Shown here piece after piece: positions 36,930 to 46,628 of a stretch of DNA of 64,000 nucleotides (its first letter is position 1; every line of letters starts with the position of its first letter). The DNA comes from Paracoccaceae bacterium. GTDB taxonomy: Bacteria > Pseudomonadota > Alphaproteobacteria > Rhodobacterales > Rhodobacteraceae. Position numbers and translations under genes: made by a program. The notes below the pieces were generated by a model. It searched no databases, had not been told where the DNA came from, and saw nothing but the letters and a program-made list of their open reading frames with translations. The DNA is taken from NCBI GenBank assembly GCA_018607905.1, contig JABBAP010000025.1:1-64000 (forward strand), read 5' to 3'.

Positions 36930-38018
36930 TTATCCGCGCCGACGACGACCGCCACCCGCACGACGACCCCGCGCGCCTGCTTCGGCTTCGCCTTCTTTCA
37001 GGGCAACTTTGTTAAAGTTGATCCAAGTTGATCCATTTGGATCGTTGTCCGTCAAGAAATTGGCGGCGCGAATGGCTTCCATTTCTTTGCCTGGGCGCGC
37101 TTTGGTGGACCCAAGGCCAGTGATATTCACGAATAACTCCATGTCGATATCATCGGGAATGATGATGCCAGCTGCTGCCAGTTCTGCCAATTTGGCGTCA
37201 ATTTTCTTTTGGTTAACCGGCAACGCAACAGGGTTCATAATCGCCGACGTCATGCCAGCGGCCATCGCCATTGGCAAAAACGCATTGTTAATACCGTGAC
37301 GATTAGGCAGGCCAAACGAAATGTTTGACGCGCCACAAGTCGTGTTCACGCCCAATTCTTCACGCAGGCGACGCACCAAGGTGAACACCTGCAAACCAGC
37401 AGTGGACATCGCACCGATCGGCATAACCAGCGGGTCCACAACAATGTCATGGGCTGGAATGCCGAAATCTGCAGCACGTTCAACGATCTTTTTGGCAACC
37501 GCGAAACGCACGTCTGGGTCTTCGGAAATACCTGTGTCATCGTTTGAAATGGCCACAACAGGCACATTGTATTTCTTGACCAGTGGCAAAACCAGCTCCA
37601 GCCGCTCTTCTTCACCTGTGACCGAATTCAACAGCGGGCGACCTTCGGCAGCGGCCAAACCGTTTTCCAACGCGCCAGGCACGGAACTGTCGATACACAA
37701 GGGCACATCCACAACCGCTTGAACCCGTTCAACCAATTCCTTCATCAGGGTTGGCTCAACAAAATTGTTATCCGCGTAGCGTGGATCTTCGGCCATTTTA
37801 TTGGAAAACACAGCGCCAGAATTAACGTCGAGCACGTTTGCGCCTGCCATAACTTGTGCAATTGCATCCGCTTCGACACGGGAAAAATCGCCCCGTTCGA
37901 GTTCTTCGGACAAGATTTTGCGCCCCGTAGGGTTAATCCGTTCGCCGATCACGCAGAACGGTTGGTCGAAACCGATGATCGCTGTTTTTGTTTTAGATTC
38001 GACGACTGTGCGTGTCAT
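36930..38018 (-). CDS. methyltetrahydrofolate:corrinoid methyltransferase (pterin-binding, AcsE/MtgA-like)
   Basis: FCVIGERINPTGRKILSEELERGDFSRVEADAIAQVMAGANVLDVNSG; DPLVMPIGAM; TCGASNISFGLPNRHGINNAFL; C-term GRRAGGGRRRRG. Confidence 0.92.
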   Translation of the reverse strand: MTRTVVESKTKTAIIGFDQPFCVIGERINPTGRKILSEELERGDFSRVEADAIAQVMAGANVLDVNSGAVFSNKMAEDPRYADNNFVEPTLMKELVERVQAVVDVPLCIDSSVPGALENGLAAAEGRPLLNSVTGEEERLELVLPLVKKYNVPVVAISNDDTGISEDPDVRFAVAKKIVERAADFGIPAHDIVVDPLVMPIGAMSTAGLQVFTLVRRLREELGVNTTCGASNISFGLPNRHGINNAFLPMAMAAGMTSAIMNPVALPVNQKKIDAKLAELAAAGIIIPDDIDMELFVNITGLGSTKARPGKEMEAIRAANFLTDNDPNGSTWINFNKVALKEGEAEAGARGRRAGGGRRRRG

Positions 38019-38029
38019 ATTTAAGCGCC

Positions 38030-38956
38030 TTATGCTTGTGCTACTGGGATGGCTGCGTCGCCACCATTGTTGATCGCCCATGTGGCGTTTGTTTTGATAC
38101 CACCGAGCGGGAAGAAATGAACCTGCGCGATGTTGAAATCTGGATTGGCGGCTTTGTGGGCGGCCAATTCGGTGATGATTTGTGTCGGCTCAAACGGCAA
38201 CAGCAATTTGGTCACGTCTTTCGCACGTTTTTGCAGCACTTTCAAAGACGGCCCAACGCCGCAGGCAATCGCAAATTTGATCATCGTTTGCAGCTTGGCA
38301 GGGCCAGCGATACCGATATGAATAGGGATATCAATACCTTGCGCCTTTAGATCATCCGCCCATTCGATGACAGGTTTGCTGTCAAAACAAAACTGCGTGG
38401 CCAAAGCCATTTGCGCATCTGTACGTTTTGAAAACTCTTGTTTCCAACTCAGCGCCTCATTCACGTTTTTGCGCCCGCCGTCGGAATCAATGTCAGTGTT
38501 CACTTCTGGGTGGCCAGCCGTGTGCAGGTTTTTGAAGCCCGCCTGATCAAACAGGCCCGTTTCCAGCAGTTGCATCGAGCTGTGGAAATCGCCGTGCGGT
38601 TTTGCAACGCCGCCCGCCAACAACAACGCTTGGCTCACGCCCGCTTCGCCTTGGTAGCGCGCAATCCAATCGGCCAGCGTGGCTTTGTCTTTGATAATGC
38701 GTGCAGGGAAATGGGGCATCACATCAAAGCCCTCATCGCTGATCCGTTTCGCCGTCGCGACCATCTCGTCGATGGGCGTGCCTTCAATGTGGGCGATGTA
38801 AACGCGTGTACCTTTGGGCAGCAATGCGCGAAAATCTTCAACCTTTTGCGCCGTGCGCGGCATCACCTCGATGGAATAGCCCTGCAAAAAGGCCTCCACT
38901 TCAGGATTTACTTCAACAGGGGCTTCGTTTTTAGAACCAAATTTCAGCAGAGCCAT
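38030..38956 (-). CDS. methylenetetrahydrofolate reductase-like protein (MetF family)
   Basis: SIEVMPRTAQKVEDFRALLPKGTRVYIAHIEGTPIDEMVATAKRI; DVMPHFPARIIKD; ALLLAGGVAKPHGDF. Confidence 0.88.
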   Translation of the reverse strand: MALLKFGSKNEAPVEVNPEVEAFLQGYSIEVMPRTAQKVEDFRALLPKGTRVYIAHIEGTPIDEMVATAKRISDEGFDVMPHFPARIIKDKATLADWIARYQGEAGVSQALLLAGGVAKPHGDFHSSMQLLETGLFDQAGFKNLHTAGHPEVNTDIDSDGGRKNVNEALSWKQEFSKRTDAQMALATQFCFDSKPVIEWADDLKAQGIDIPIHIGIAGPAKLQTMIKFAIACGVGPSLKVLQKRAKDVTKLLLPFEPTQIITELAAHKAANPDFNIAQVHFFPLGGIKTNATWAINNGGDAAIPVAQA

Positions 38957-39002
38957 TGGCGTGTACTTTCGTCGAATAAGGGCAAGTTTTGGGGTAGGGC
39001 GA

Positions 39003-39299
39003 TCAGGCCCAGCCGTCGTTTTCAATCAGTTGTTTGATGCGGTCTTTGTCGAACTCTGCTTCCAGTCGCGCCGCTTCTGCCGCTGCGATTTCGTCTTGAT
39101 CGCCTTCAACCGAGTAAGGCGCGGCCTTGCGCCATTCTGCCAAATACGCATCGCTGTCTTTTGCGTCAATTTTCATGGCGCAGCGATCAATGGCCTGCTC
39201 AAAGCGTTCAGGCAATTGAACTTTGGCACCGCGACGGCCTTTGCCGACGATCACTTGGGCGGGAATATCCCGCCAATAAACGATGGTAACATCTGGCAT
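39003..39299 (-). CDS. small 'virulence factor'-annotated family protein associated with C1/corrinoid operons
   Basis: MPDVTIVYWRDIPAQVIVGKGRRGAKVQLPERFEQAIDRCAMK...; first gene of the MetF-like/MeTr operon. Confidence 0.75.
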   Translation of the reverse strand: MPDVTIVYWRDIPAQVIVGKGRRGAKVQLPERFEQAIDRCAMKIDAKDSDAYLAEWRKAAPYSVEGDQDEIAAAEAARLEAEFDKDRIKQLIENDGWA

Positions 39300-39485
39300 C
39301 TCAGAGAATCCTTAAACGCGTTTCTTAAACACCTGTATTTTGTTCGCCCTTCAGAAAGAAGACCGTTTTCGACTTTGCCAGCGATTTTAGCGACACTTCT
39401 TTGATTGCAGCTCGCCAAAAATAACAAACTTGTAAAATCTGCCGTGAATGCATAACCTTAACATAACAGAATTTGGTGCAAGCTC

Positions 39486-40595
39486 ATGCGAGCCAACGAT
39501 AAACATGCGGCAAATAATCGCCGACAAAACACAGCAAGAAAACTCGAAACGGCCACGCCGAATGGGGGGCTTTTTGCTGCGCTCGATCTTGGAACAAACA
39601 GCTGCCGAATGTTGATTGCACGCCCTTCGGGCAATGAATTCGAAGTCGTTGATGCGTTCTCAAAACCTGTTCATCTTGGCGCGGGTCTGGCGGAATACGG
39701 AACCCTTGCGCCTGCTGCGATCAAACGAACTCTTGGTGCGTTGCGGATTTGCAGTAAAAAACTGCGCCAACACGGTGTGCAACATTCGCGTCTTGTTGCA
39801 ACCGAAGCCTGTCGTCGGGCGCGCAATGGCTCTAGTTTTGTAAACTTGGTGAAGCGTGAAACTGGCCTTAACCTCGAAATTATTGATCCAGCCGAAGAGG
39901 CCCGCCTTGCGGTTGTCAGTTGTGCGCCCCATTTGGCAGACGATTCAGATCAACTGTTAATCGTGGATATTGGCGGGGGCTCGACCGAACTCGTTTGGTT
40001 AGATTTGTCGACAGTTGCACCACGAAATCGCGCGCGCGCACTTGTTGAGCTTGATTTAAACAAACGTGGGAAAGCAGGTTGTGAAAAATCCGCCTGTATC
40101 ATGGATTGGAAATCGGTTCCCCTCGGTGTTGCGACGCTGAAGGATATGTTTCACGATGTGGATGATGATTGCGCAAAATTCGCGCTGATGTCGTGCTGTT
40201 TTGAAGAACAAATCGACGAATTTGTCCCCCCAGAAATTGGCAACGGCGAACGCTGCCAAATCATTGGGACATCGGGCACCGTAACAACTGTTGCGGCATC
40301 CCATCTGGGCCTAAGCCGTTATGAACGCTGCAAAGTTGACGGCGTTTCCATGTGCAAACAAGAAATCGACCAGGTTGTTAACCAATACCTTTCAATCGGC
40401 CCCGAAGGTCGCCGCAACGCCCCGTGCATTGGATCGGATCGTCACGAATTGATCATGTCGGGCGCTGCAATTTTACAAGCAATCCTACGTGTTTGGCCGT
40501 CAAGTTGCCTCACGGTTGCGGATCGCGGCCTTCGCGAAGGCCTCCTTTACTCTCAAATGACCGCCGCTGGCGTTCTCGGTGATAGGCCCAACTGA
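39486..40595 (+). CDS. Ppx/GppA family phosphatase
   Basis: [66 protein letters not shown]. Confidence 0.93.
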   Translation: MRANDKHAANNRRQNTARKLETATPNGGLFAALDLGTNSCRMLIARPSGNEFEVVDAFSKPVHLGAGLAEYGTLAPAAIKRTLGALRICSKKLRQHGVQHSRLVATEACRRARNGSSFVNLVKRETGLNLEIIDPAEEARLAVVSCAPHLADDSDQLLIVDIGGGSTELVWLDLSTVAPRNRARALVELDLNKRGKAGCEKSACIMDWKSVPLGVATLKDMFHDVDDDCAKFALMSCCFEEQIDEFVPPEIGNGERCQIIGTSGTVTTVAASHLGLSRYERCKVDGVSMCKQEIDQVVNQYLSIGPEGRRNAPCIGSDRHELIMSGAAILQAILRVWPSSCLTVADRGLREGLLYSQMTAAGVLGDRPN

Positions 40596-40597
40596 TC

Positions 40598-41305
40598 ATG
40601 GCAGAAGAAAAGAAATCCTCAGGTCGCGGGCAACGTGACCTGCGCGTGCGTGTTAAAACGGCGAAAGGTCGGCGTTTGTCGTCGACGCTTTGGTTGGAAC
40701 GCCAGCTGAATGACCCCTACGTCCAAAAAGCCCAAAAAGACGGGTATCGGGGCAGGGCGGCGTATAAAATCCTCGAATTGGATGACAAATATCGCTTTCT
40801 GGTACCGGGTGCGCGAATTGTGGATTTGGGCTGTGCGCCAGGTGGTTGGTTACAGGTTGCTGTGCAGCGTGCAAATACCTTGGGCGAGCGTAAAGGTAAA
40901 AAACAGGGCACAATTTTGGGTGTTGATTTGCAAGAGGTTGATCCGATTCCTGGGTGTGAAATCCATGTTCTTGACTTCCTCGAAGACGATGCAGATTTGC
41001 AGGTTAAGGAATGGCTGGGCGGTAAAGCGGATGTAGTGATGTCCGATATGGCGGCCTCTGCCTCTGGTCATAAACAGACGGATCACTTGCGCATTATGGC
41101 CCTGTGCGAAGCTGCAGCCTATTTTGCGTTTGATGTCTTAGAAGAAGGCGGCACGTTTGTAGCCAAAGTTTTGGCAGGCGGGGCGGAACATACGCTGATG
41201 CAAACGCTCAAGCAAAAGTTCACCAAAGTCGCCAATGTCAAACCCCCTGCAAGCCGCTCTGACAGTTCTGAAAAATTTGTAGTCGCAACAGGATTTCGCG
41301 GCTAA
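40598..41305 (+). CDS. rlmE: 23S rRNA (uridine2552-2'-O) methyltransferase
   Basis: [38 protein letters not shown]...[31 protein letters not shown]. Confidence 0.95.
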   Translation: MAEEKKSSGRGQRDLRVRVKTAKGRRLSSTLWLERQLNDPYVQKAQKDGYRGRAAYKILELDDKYRFLVPGARIVDLGCAPGGWLQVAVQRANTLGERKGKKQGTILGVDLQEVDPIPGCEIHVLDFLEDDADLQVKEWLGGKADVVMSDMAASASGHKQTDHLRIMALCEAAAYFAFDVLEEGGTFVAKVLAGGAEHTLMQTLKQKFTKVANVKPPASRSDSSEKFVVATGFRG

Positions 41306-42279
41306 TTCGCAGCTTTGCTGGCGTAATCGCGATGGAACTTTAGATATCCATCCGATGTTGTTACCAACTGTTCCTTGACCAAATCATGAAACGCGGGCAG
41401 CTGGTGAAACGGCACAGCAGGATAGGCGTGATGTTCCGCATGATAGGGCATATTCCATGCCAAAAACCGAATAATCCTATTGGTAAATGTGGTGCGCGTG
41501 TTTTCAAACATATTGGCCACGGGCGGGCATAATCCGTGTTCTGCCAACAGATAAAGCCGCAAAAACGGTTGCCCGACGATGATAGGCAGGAGCCAACACC
41601 AGAAAATCCAACTCCATCCTGCAACGATCAATACAACTGCCATGCCATAAACTGCAAACATCCACCGCGCCTGCCAAACCACTGTTTGTTCTGCTTTTTG
41701 TGGTAGGTATGGTGCTGAAGCATCCCCCTTTGCTTGCTGCCACATCAACACAAACGTGGCTTTCCAAGTGGGGAGCCCACTGATATGCCAGAGATAATCG
41801 TTGAGCGTTACAGGTCTTGGGGTTTCCAATTCTGGATCATTCAACGGGTCATTTGTGTGTTTGTGATGCGCCAAATGAAAATACCGAAAGAAGGTGTTTG
41901 GAACGATCACCAGAACCGAACAAACATGCCCAACCACAATGTTCAAACGCGGGTTTTCAAAGGGGGTGAAATGCACTGTTTCATGCAGCAGTGTGAACAA
42001 AAAGATGATGCAGATCCCAAGTGGGAAGAGGGCTAACCCCCAAAACGGTGCCCCCACGGCGACATAGCACCCCAACACCAGAATCCAGCCGAAATGGGAG
42101 CATAATCGTTTAATCCCAACCCGATCAGATTTTGCGGTCAGCTTGGTGCGCGTGTCTGCGTCCAATAATTTAATCAGCTCTTTATGATCTAATTTCAGGG
42201 TCCCATCCCTCCGGTGCCAGTTCAAATCGTTCAAATTCAAATCCGGGTGAAACGGTACATCCGACCAAAACCCAGCCAT
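41302..42279 (-). CDS. fatty acid desaturase (5' end uncertain)
   Basis: [36 protein letters not shown] histidine boxes; ATG 42279 overlaps the cupin gene by 98 nt; TTG 42165 is an alternative. Confidence 0.85.
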   Translation of the reverse strand: MAGFWSDVPFHPDLNLNDLNWHRRDGTLKLDHKELIKLLDADTRTKLTAKSDRVGIKRLCSHFGWILVLGCYVAVGAPFWGLALFPLGICIIFLFTLLHETVHFTPFENPRLNIVVGHVCSVLVIVPNTFFRYFHLAHHKHTNDPLNDPELETPRPVTLNDYLWHISGLPTWKATFVLMWQQAKGDASAPYLPQKAEQTVVWQARWMFAVYGMAVVLIVAGWSWIFWCWLLPIIVGQPFLRLYLLAEHGLCPPVANMFENTRTTFTNRIIRFLAWNMPYHAEHHAYPAVPFHQLPAFHDLVKEQLVTTSDGYLKFHRDYASKAAN

Positions 42280-42607
42280 CAATTGGCACAGATTTTTGCC
42301 ACGCATTTGATGGCACAATCAATTGTGGGCGCTCGCCTGCAGCCAAATCGGACCCAAGGATCGAAACCTCGGTCGCGCCGTTTTTGTGGATGTGCAATTC
42401 CATGTTTGACCCTGCATACCAGTGCCAAATTTCTGCGCTGTCGATACGATGCCAATGGCTTACTTGATCCGCGTCGAGCAAGAAATAAATGCTCGTCCCA
42501 GCCGCCCTTGGATGGGTATTTGCGGCCCAAGTTTGCCGATACCAGCCCCCTTCAGGGTGTGGTTTTAGATCTAACATCTTAATTATTTCTTGGGCTGATT
42601 TGCTCAT
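42182..42607 (-). CDS. DUF985-family cupin
   Basis: LKPHPEGGWYRQTWAANTHPRAAGTSIYFLLDADQVSHWHRIDSAEIWHWYAG. Confidence 0.9.
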   Translation of the reverse strand: MSKSAQEIIKMLDLKPHPEGGWYRQTWAANTHPRAAGTSIYFLLDADQVSHWHRIDSAEIWHWYAGSNMELHIHKNGATEVSILGSDLAAGERPQLIVPSNAWQKSVPIDGWVLVGCTVSPGFEFERFELAPEGWDPEIRS

Positions 42608-43512
42608 TTGTACTGCACCCGTGTGTTTAAATCAGCGCGTGTATGCCAATCCCAGTACCGTTCCAGTATCTGCGTGGTGATTGGGCCCGCAACATCGTTT
42701 CCAAGAATCCGTTTGTTCACGCGGGTAACAGGAACGGGCCCACCCGCCGTGGTGGTCGTGAACACCTCATCGGCATTTAGGAACCTGTCCTCAGAAATAT
42801 CGCATGTTTTACACGTCAGTCCCAGCTCTGCACAAATCTCGATCACTGTGCGCCGCGTGATCCCTTCGAGCATGCCTGCTTGCGGCGTGACCACAACTCC
42901 GTCGATAACCGCAAAGATGTTAAACCCCGGTCCTTCGGTCACGTGTCCGTCGTGATCCAGCAAGACTGTTGTGTCATACCCATCGTCCAGCGCCTGAAAC
43001 AACGCGCTTGTCATATCGCCCCAGTGATAGTTTTTGACCGTCGGATCGAGCGAGTTGACCGGAATACGCAGCGCATCCTTGGCAACGGAAATATGCGCAC
43101 CGCGTTTTGCCACATCTGGTGGAATAACCCAAATGAACGGTACGGCCCAAGCATAGAAATGATTGGCACAGGAGCGCGGGTCACGGGTTCCAGGGATAAG
43201 CGGCGTGCCGCGCGATGCGACCATAGAAACATAGGCAGATTGCAATTCAGATGTTGCCACCAAATCAACCAACGCTGCACGAATGGCGGCGCGATCCATG
43301 CCGACATCCATGCGCAATTTCGCCATCGAGGTCATGAATCGATCCAGATAATCATCAAGACGAAAGAATGCGCCGTCCCAAACATGCACCACATCATAGG
43401 TGATGTCAGAGCGGGTTAATCCCCAATCAAAGACCGAAATCTTGGCCTCTGAAACGGGAATAATTTCGCCTTTCATCCACGCCGCGCCTGCTGAAAAATC
43501 TGGGTGTTTCAT
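42604..43512 (-). CDS. class IV aminotransferase (D-amino-acid/branched-chain type)
   Basis: SVFDWGLTRSDITYDVVHVWDGAFFRLDDYLDRF; NYHWGDMTSALFQALDDGYDTTVLLDHDGHVTEGPGFNIFAV. Confidence 0.93.
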   Translation of the reverse strand: MKHPDFSAGAAWMKGEIIPVSEAKISVFDWGLTRSDITYDVVHVWDGAFFRLDDYLDRFMTSMAKLRMDVGMDRAAIRAALVDLVATSELQSAYVSMVASRGTPLIPGTRDPRSCANHFYAWAVPFIWVIPPDVAKRGAHISVAKDALRIPVNSLDPTVKNYHWGDMTSALFQALDDGYDTTVLLDHDGHVTEGPGFNIFAVIDGVVVTPQAGMLEGITRRTVIEICAELGLTCKTCDISEDRFLNADEVFTTTTAGGPVPVTRVNKRILGNDVAGPITTQILERYWDWHTRADLNTRVQYK

Positions 43513-44471
43513 TATTTTTGCCCACGGGCATGAAAGATAAAACCAATGAAGTTTAACAAAAGCTGTGCGGCCAAAATTGCGGTTCCACCTGTGTGATCGT
43601 AATCGGGCGCAACCTCAACCAGATCAATTCCAACGACCTCATGATTTTGCGCAACATACTGTAATATTTCAAGAACTTCGTAATATAAGAACCCACCGTG
43701 GCTCGGCGTTCCTGTACCTGGTGCAATCGATGGGCAAAACGCATCAATATCAATCGTCACATAGACCCGTGCGCCTTTGGGAACCCGTGCGCCAGCAACA
43801 TCACTGCCCATCTTGCGGATTTGGCGCACAGATTGAATGTCTGATCCCATACTGCGCGCCGCTTCATACCCTTCTTTCGCGGTGGAGCTGACATTGCGAA
43901 TGCCAAACTGCGATAATCCAGTGACGTAATCTTTTTCGGCCGCACGGCGCATCGGATTGCCGTGCCCAAAGCGAACACCGTGGCGTTCATCGACAAAATC
44001 TAGATGCGCGTCGATTTGCAGAATGTGGATATCGCCCTGATCGTCAAATGCGTTGATGCAGGGGATATTGATCGAATGATCACCGCCAATTGTTACCGGC
44101 ATTGCGCCAGCTGCCAGTGCTTTGCGCACCGCAAATTCGATGTTTTTGTGCGAATTTATTGTGTCGGTGTGGATGATATCGGCGTCGCCCATATCCACGA
44201 TCCGAACGTCTTCGCCAAGGTAGGTCGCATCGTCTTCGTGATCGTAAGCGCCCGCATGGCCAAACGAAAACAGGGTCGATGCTTCGCGTACCGCCCGTGG
44301 CCCAAATCGTGCGCCTGATCGAAATTGCGCGCCAAAATCATAGGGTGCTCCGATGATCGCGACATCCGCATCAATCGCATCCCAATCCGCGATGTATTCT
44401 TTTTTTCCAAAGGTTGCGATGCCCACGAATGGCAGGTTTAACCGCCCGTCTTCATATCCATGTTCCGCCAT
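43512..44471 (-). CDS. agmatinase-family ureohydrolase
   Basis: IGAPYDFGAQFRSGARFGPRAVREAS; VTIGGDHSINIP; ILQIDAHLDF; VTIDIDAFCPSIAPGTGTPSHGG. Confidence 0.93.
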   Translation of the reverse strand: MAEHGYEDGRLNLPFVGIATFGKKEYIADWDAIDADVAIIGAPYDFGAQFRSGARFGPRAVREASTLFSFGHAGAYDHEDDATYLGEDVRIVDMGDADIIHTDTINSHKNIEFAVRKALAAGAMPVTIGGDHSINIPCINAFDDQGDIHILQIDAHLDFVDERHGVRFGHGNPMRRAAEKDYVTGLSQFGIRNVSSTAKEGYEAARSMGSDIQSVRQIRKMGSDVAGARVPKGARVYVTIDIDAFCPSIAPGTGTPSHGGFLYYEVLEILQYVAQNHEVVGIDLVEVAPDYDHTGGTAILAAQLLLNFIGFIFHARGQK

Positions 44472-44540
44472 TGCAGCCTCCTGTTAACTTTTTTCATTTC
44501 ATGGATGGTGCAATTGGGACAGGACTGCAATAAAAACATC

Positions 44541-45503
44541 ATGGCCACACTAAAACCTTTCTGGCGACGCACTCCGCCCGCGCTCTTTCCCAGCCTGCTG
44601 GGGCTTTTCGGCTTAGCGCTTGCATGGCGTGCCGCTGCGGACGTTTGGAATGTGCCGTCAACCATTGGCGCGATAATGGGTGTTATCGCAGCGTTTGTTT
44701 TGATGATCACGCTGACCAGTTACGTGATAAAACTGTACATCAGACCCAAAGTTCTGTGGGAAGATCTGCAAATCGGTCCAGCACGCGGAGCCGTGTCCGC
44801 TGGCTCCATGTGCGCGATGGCATTGGCCGCATTTCTTTTGCCCTACACAACACTTGGCGCATTTCTAATCTGGTGGATGTCAATTGGGCTTCATGCTGTT
44901 TATTTCGGCTGTGTTCTTGTGATCCTCAGCCGCCATGAAAACACATTCGAGGAAATTTCACCTGTTTTGATGCTACCTATCGTTGGTGTTCTTGTCGCAA
45001 CCTTGGCCGCGCCTAAACTGGGATACGAGACCTTTGCGTTTGTTGTCCTAATGCTAGCGATCCCTGTGTCTGCTACAATTTTGCTGATATCACTGTGGAA
45101 TGCCCGCACCGCTGGTGTTTCAGCCGCGCAACGCACGAGTTATGCCATTTTCCTCGCACCGCCCTCGGTAACGGCCTTGGGCATTTATGCCATAAGCGGG
45201 TCAACATATTACATGCCTGCTTGGATAGGTGCATCGCTGATCGGGATCGCACTACTGCCGTTTGTACGCTGGATGGGGCAGGGCGGCTGGAACCCGGGTT
45301 GGGGCGCATTTACGTTCCCCGTATCCGCATTCGCTGGCGTGCAAATTTTCGCAGTCAAAGCGGGTTACGGCTGGGTCGCCGAGGTTATGGCCATCGGTTC
45401 GCTTTCGCTCGCATCACTGGTTGTGCCGTATATTGTTGCACGCACTTACCTCAGCTGGTTCCAGGGCAAACTTGGCCCCGCAACCAAAGCCGCCGTCGCC
45501 TAG
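44541..45503 (+). CDS. TDT/TehA-like (SLAC1) anion/tellurite-resistance family transporter
   Basis: MATLKPFWRRTPPALFPSLLGLFGLALAWRAA; about 10 predicted TMs; ATG 44541. Confidence 0.8.
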   Translation: MATLKPFWRRTPPALFPSLLGLFGLALAWRAAADVWNVPSTIGAIMGVIAAFVLMITLTSYVIKLYIRPKVLWEDLQIGPARGAVSAGSMCAMALAAFLLPYTTLGAFLIWWMSIGLHAVYFGCVLVILSRHENTFEEISPVLMLPIVGVLVATLAAPKLGYETFAFVVLMLAIPVSATILLISLWNARTAGVSAAQRTSYAIFLAPPSVTALGIYAISGSTYYMPAWIGASLIGIALLPFVRWMGQGGWNPGWGAFTFPVSAFAGVQIFAVKAGYGWVAEVMAIGSLSLASLVVPYIVARTYLSWFQGKLGPATKAAVA

Positions 45504-45504
45504 G

Positions 45505-46047
45505 CTATTTATCGAGAAACCGCACCGCGCCGATGTGATCGAGGTTGCGATTGCGCTGCGCATAATCAATGCCATACCCGACAACAAATTCATCGGGAAT
45601 TTCAAACCCTGTCCACGTCGCCTTAACATCGACCTCCCGCCGTGACGGTTTATCCAGCAAAGCACACACCTCGAGCCGACTTGGATTGCGGGTTTGCAGC
45701 AGGTTAATCACGTGTTTCAGCGTGTGGCCAGTATCAACGATATCCTCAACCACCAAAATATCACGCCCTTCGATTTCACCGCGAAGATCCTTTAGAATGC
45801 GCACCTCGCGCGAAGACTTCATCCCGTCGCCGTAAGACGATGTTTCCAGAAAATCGACCTCGCAGGGTAAATCCAATTCCCGTACCAGATCAGCGATAAA
45901 CACAAAACTACCGCGCAAAAGCCCGACAACAATCAGCTTATCCGTATCGGCAAAATGGGTGCCGATTTCGACCGCCAATTCTTCGACCCGTGCGGCGATT
46001 GATTTGGCTGAAATCATCTGATCAATGACGTAATTGCTGTGGTCCAT
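45505..46047 (-). CDS. hpt: hypoxanthine phosphoribosyltransferase
   Basis: [57 protein letters not shown]. Confidence 0.93.
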   Translation of the reverse strand: MDHSNYVIDQMISAKSIAARVEELAVEIGTHFADTDKLIVVGLLRGSFVFIADLVRELDLPCEVDFLETSSYGDGMKSSREVRILKDLRGEIEGRDILVVEDIVDTGHTLKHVINLLQTRNPSRLEVCALLDKPSRREVDVKATWTGFEIPDEFVVGYGIDYAQRNRNLDHIGAVRFLDK

Positions 46048-46159
46048 TTGCGAATCCCTATTCCCGACAGCCCTAAGATACTGTCCAACACAAGATTGTC
46101 AGCACCCGCGACAAACAAACTTAGTGACGGGGCGACTTTACCATCCTAAACACCCCGTA

Positions 46160-46618
46160 ATGCCGACACACAGTGAAACCCGCCAAATGCCACACAGCGC
46201 GCAACAGATGTATGATCTGATTGCCGATGTCGCCAAATATGACCAGTTTTTGCCATGGTGCGCGGCAACCCGAATTCGCAAAGAATGGGAAAAAGACGGC
46301 CACAAAGTTGTTGATGCCGATTTGATCATCTCTTTCAAAGTGTTTCGCGAACGCTTTACCAGCCGCGTCACCATGAAACCTGAAGAGGGCCGCATTGATG
46401 TAGAATACATCGACGGCCCATTCAAGTTTCTGCACAATCATTGGAATTTCAACCAGAACGGTGCAGGCTGCCAAGTCGATTTCCACGTGGATTTCGAATT
46501 TAAATCCGCCATTCTGCAATCCTTGATTGGCGTGGTCTTCAACGAGGCCATGCGCAGGATCGTTGGCGCCTTTGAGAAACGCGCAGAAACGCTTTACGGG
46601 CCGGCAACATCGGCCTAA
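46160..46618 (+). CDS. COQ10/RatA-like START-domain (ubiquinone-binding) protein
   Basis: MPHSAQQMYDLIADVAKYDQFLPWCAATRI; FESAILQSLIGVVFNEAMRRIVGAFEKRA-type C-terminus. Confidence 0.9.
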   Translation: MPTHSETRQMPHSAQQMYDLIADVAKYDQFLPWCAATRIRKEWEKDGHKVVDADLIISFKVFRERFTSRVTMKPEEGRIDVEYIDGPFKFLHNHWNFNQNGAGCQVDFHVDFEFKSAILQSLIGVVFNEAMRRIVGAFEKRAETLYGPATSA

Positions 46619-46628
46619 CATTTCGGAT

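Noticed and set aside
39003-39299. Reading 'virulence factor' as actual virulence function
   Set aside because: The family name is historical; context is C1/corrinoid metabolism, so no pathogenicity is inferred.
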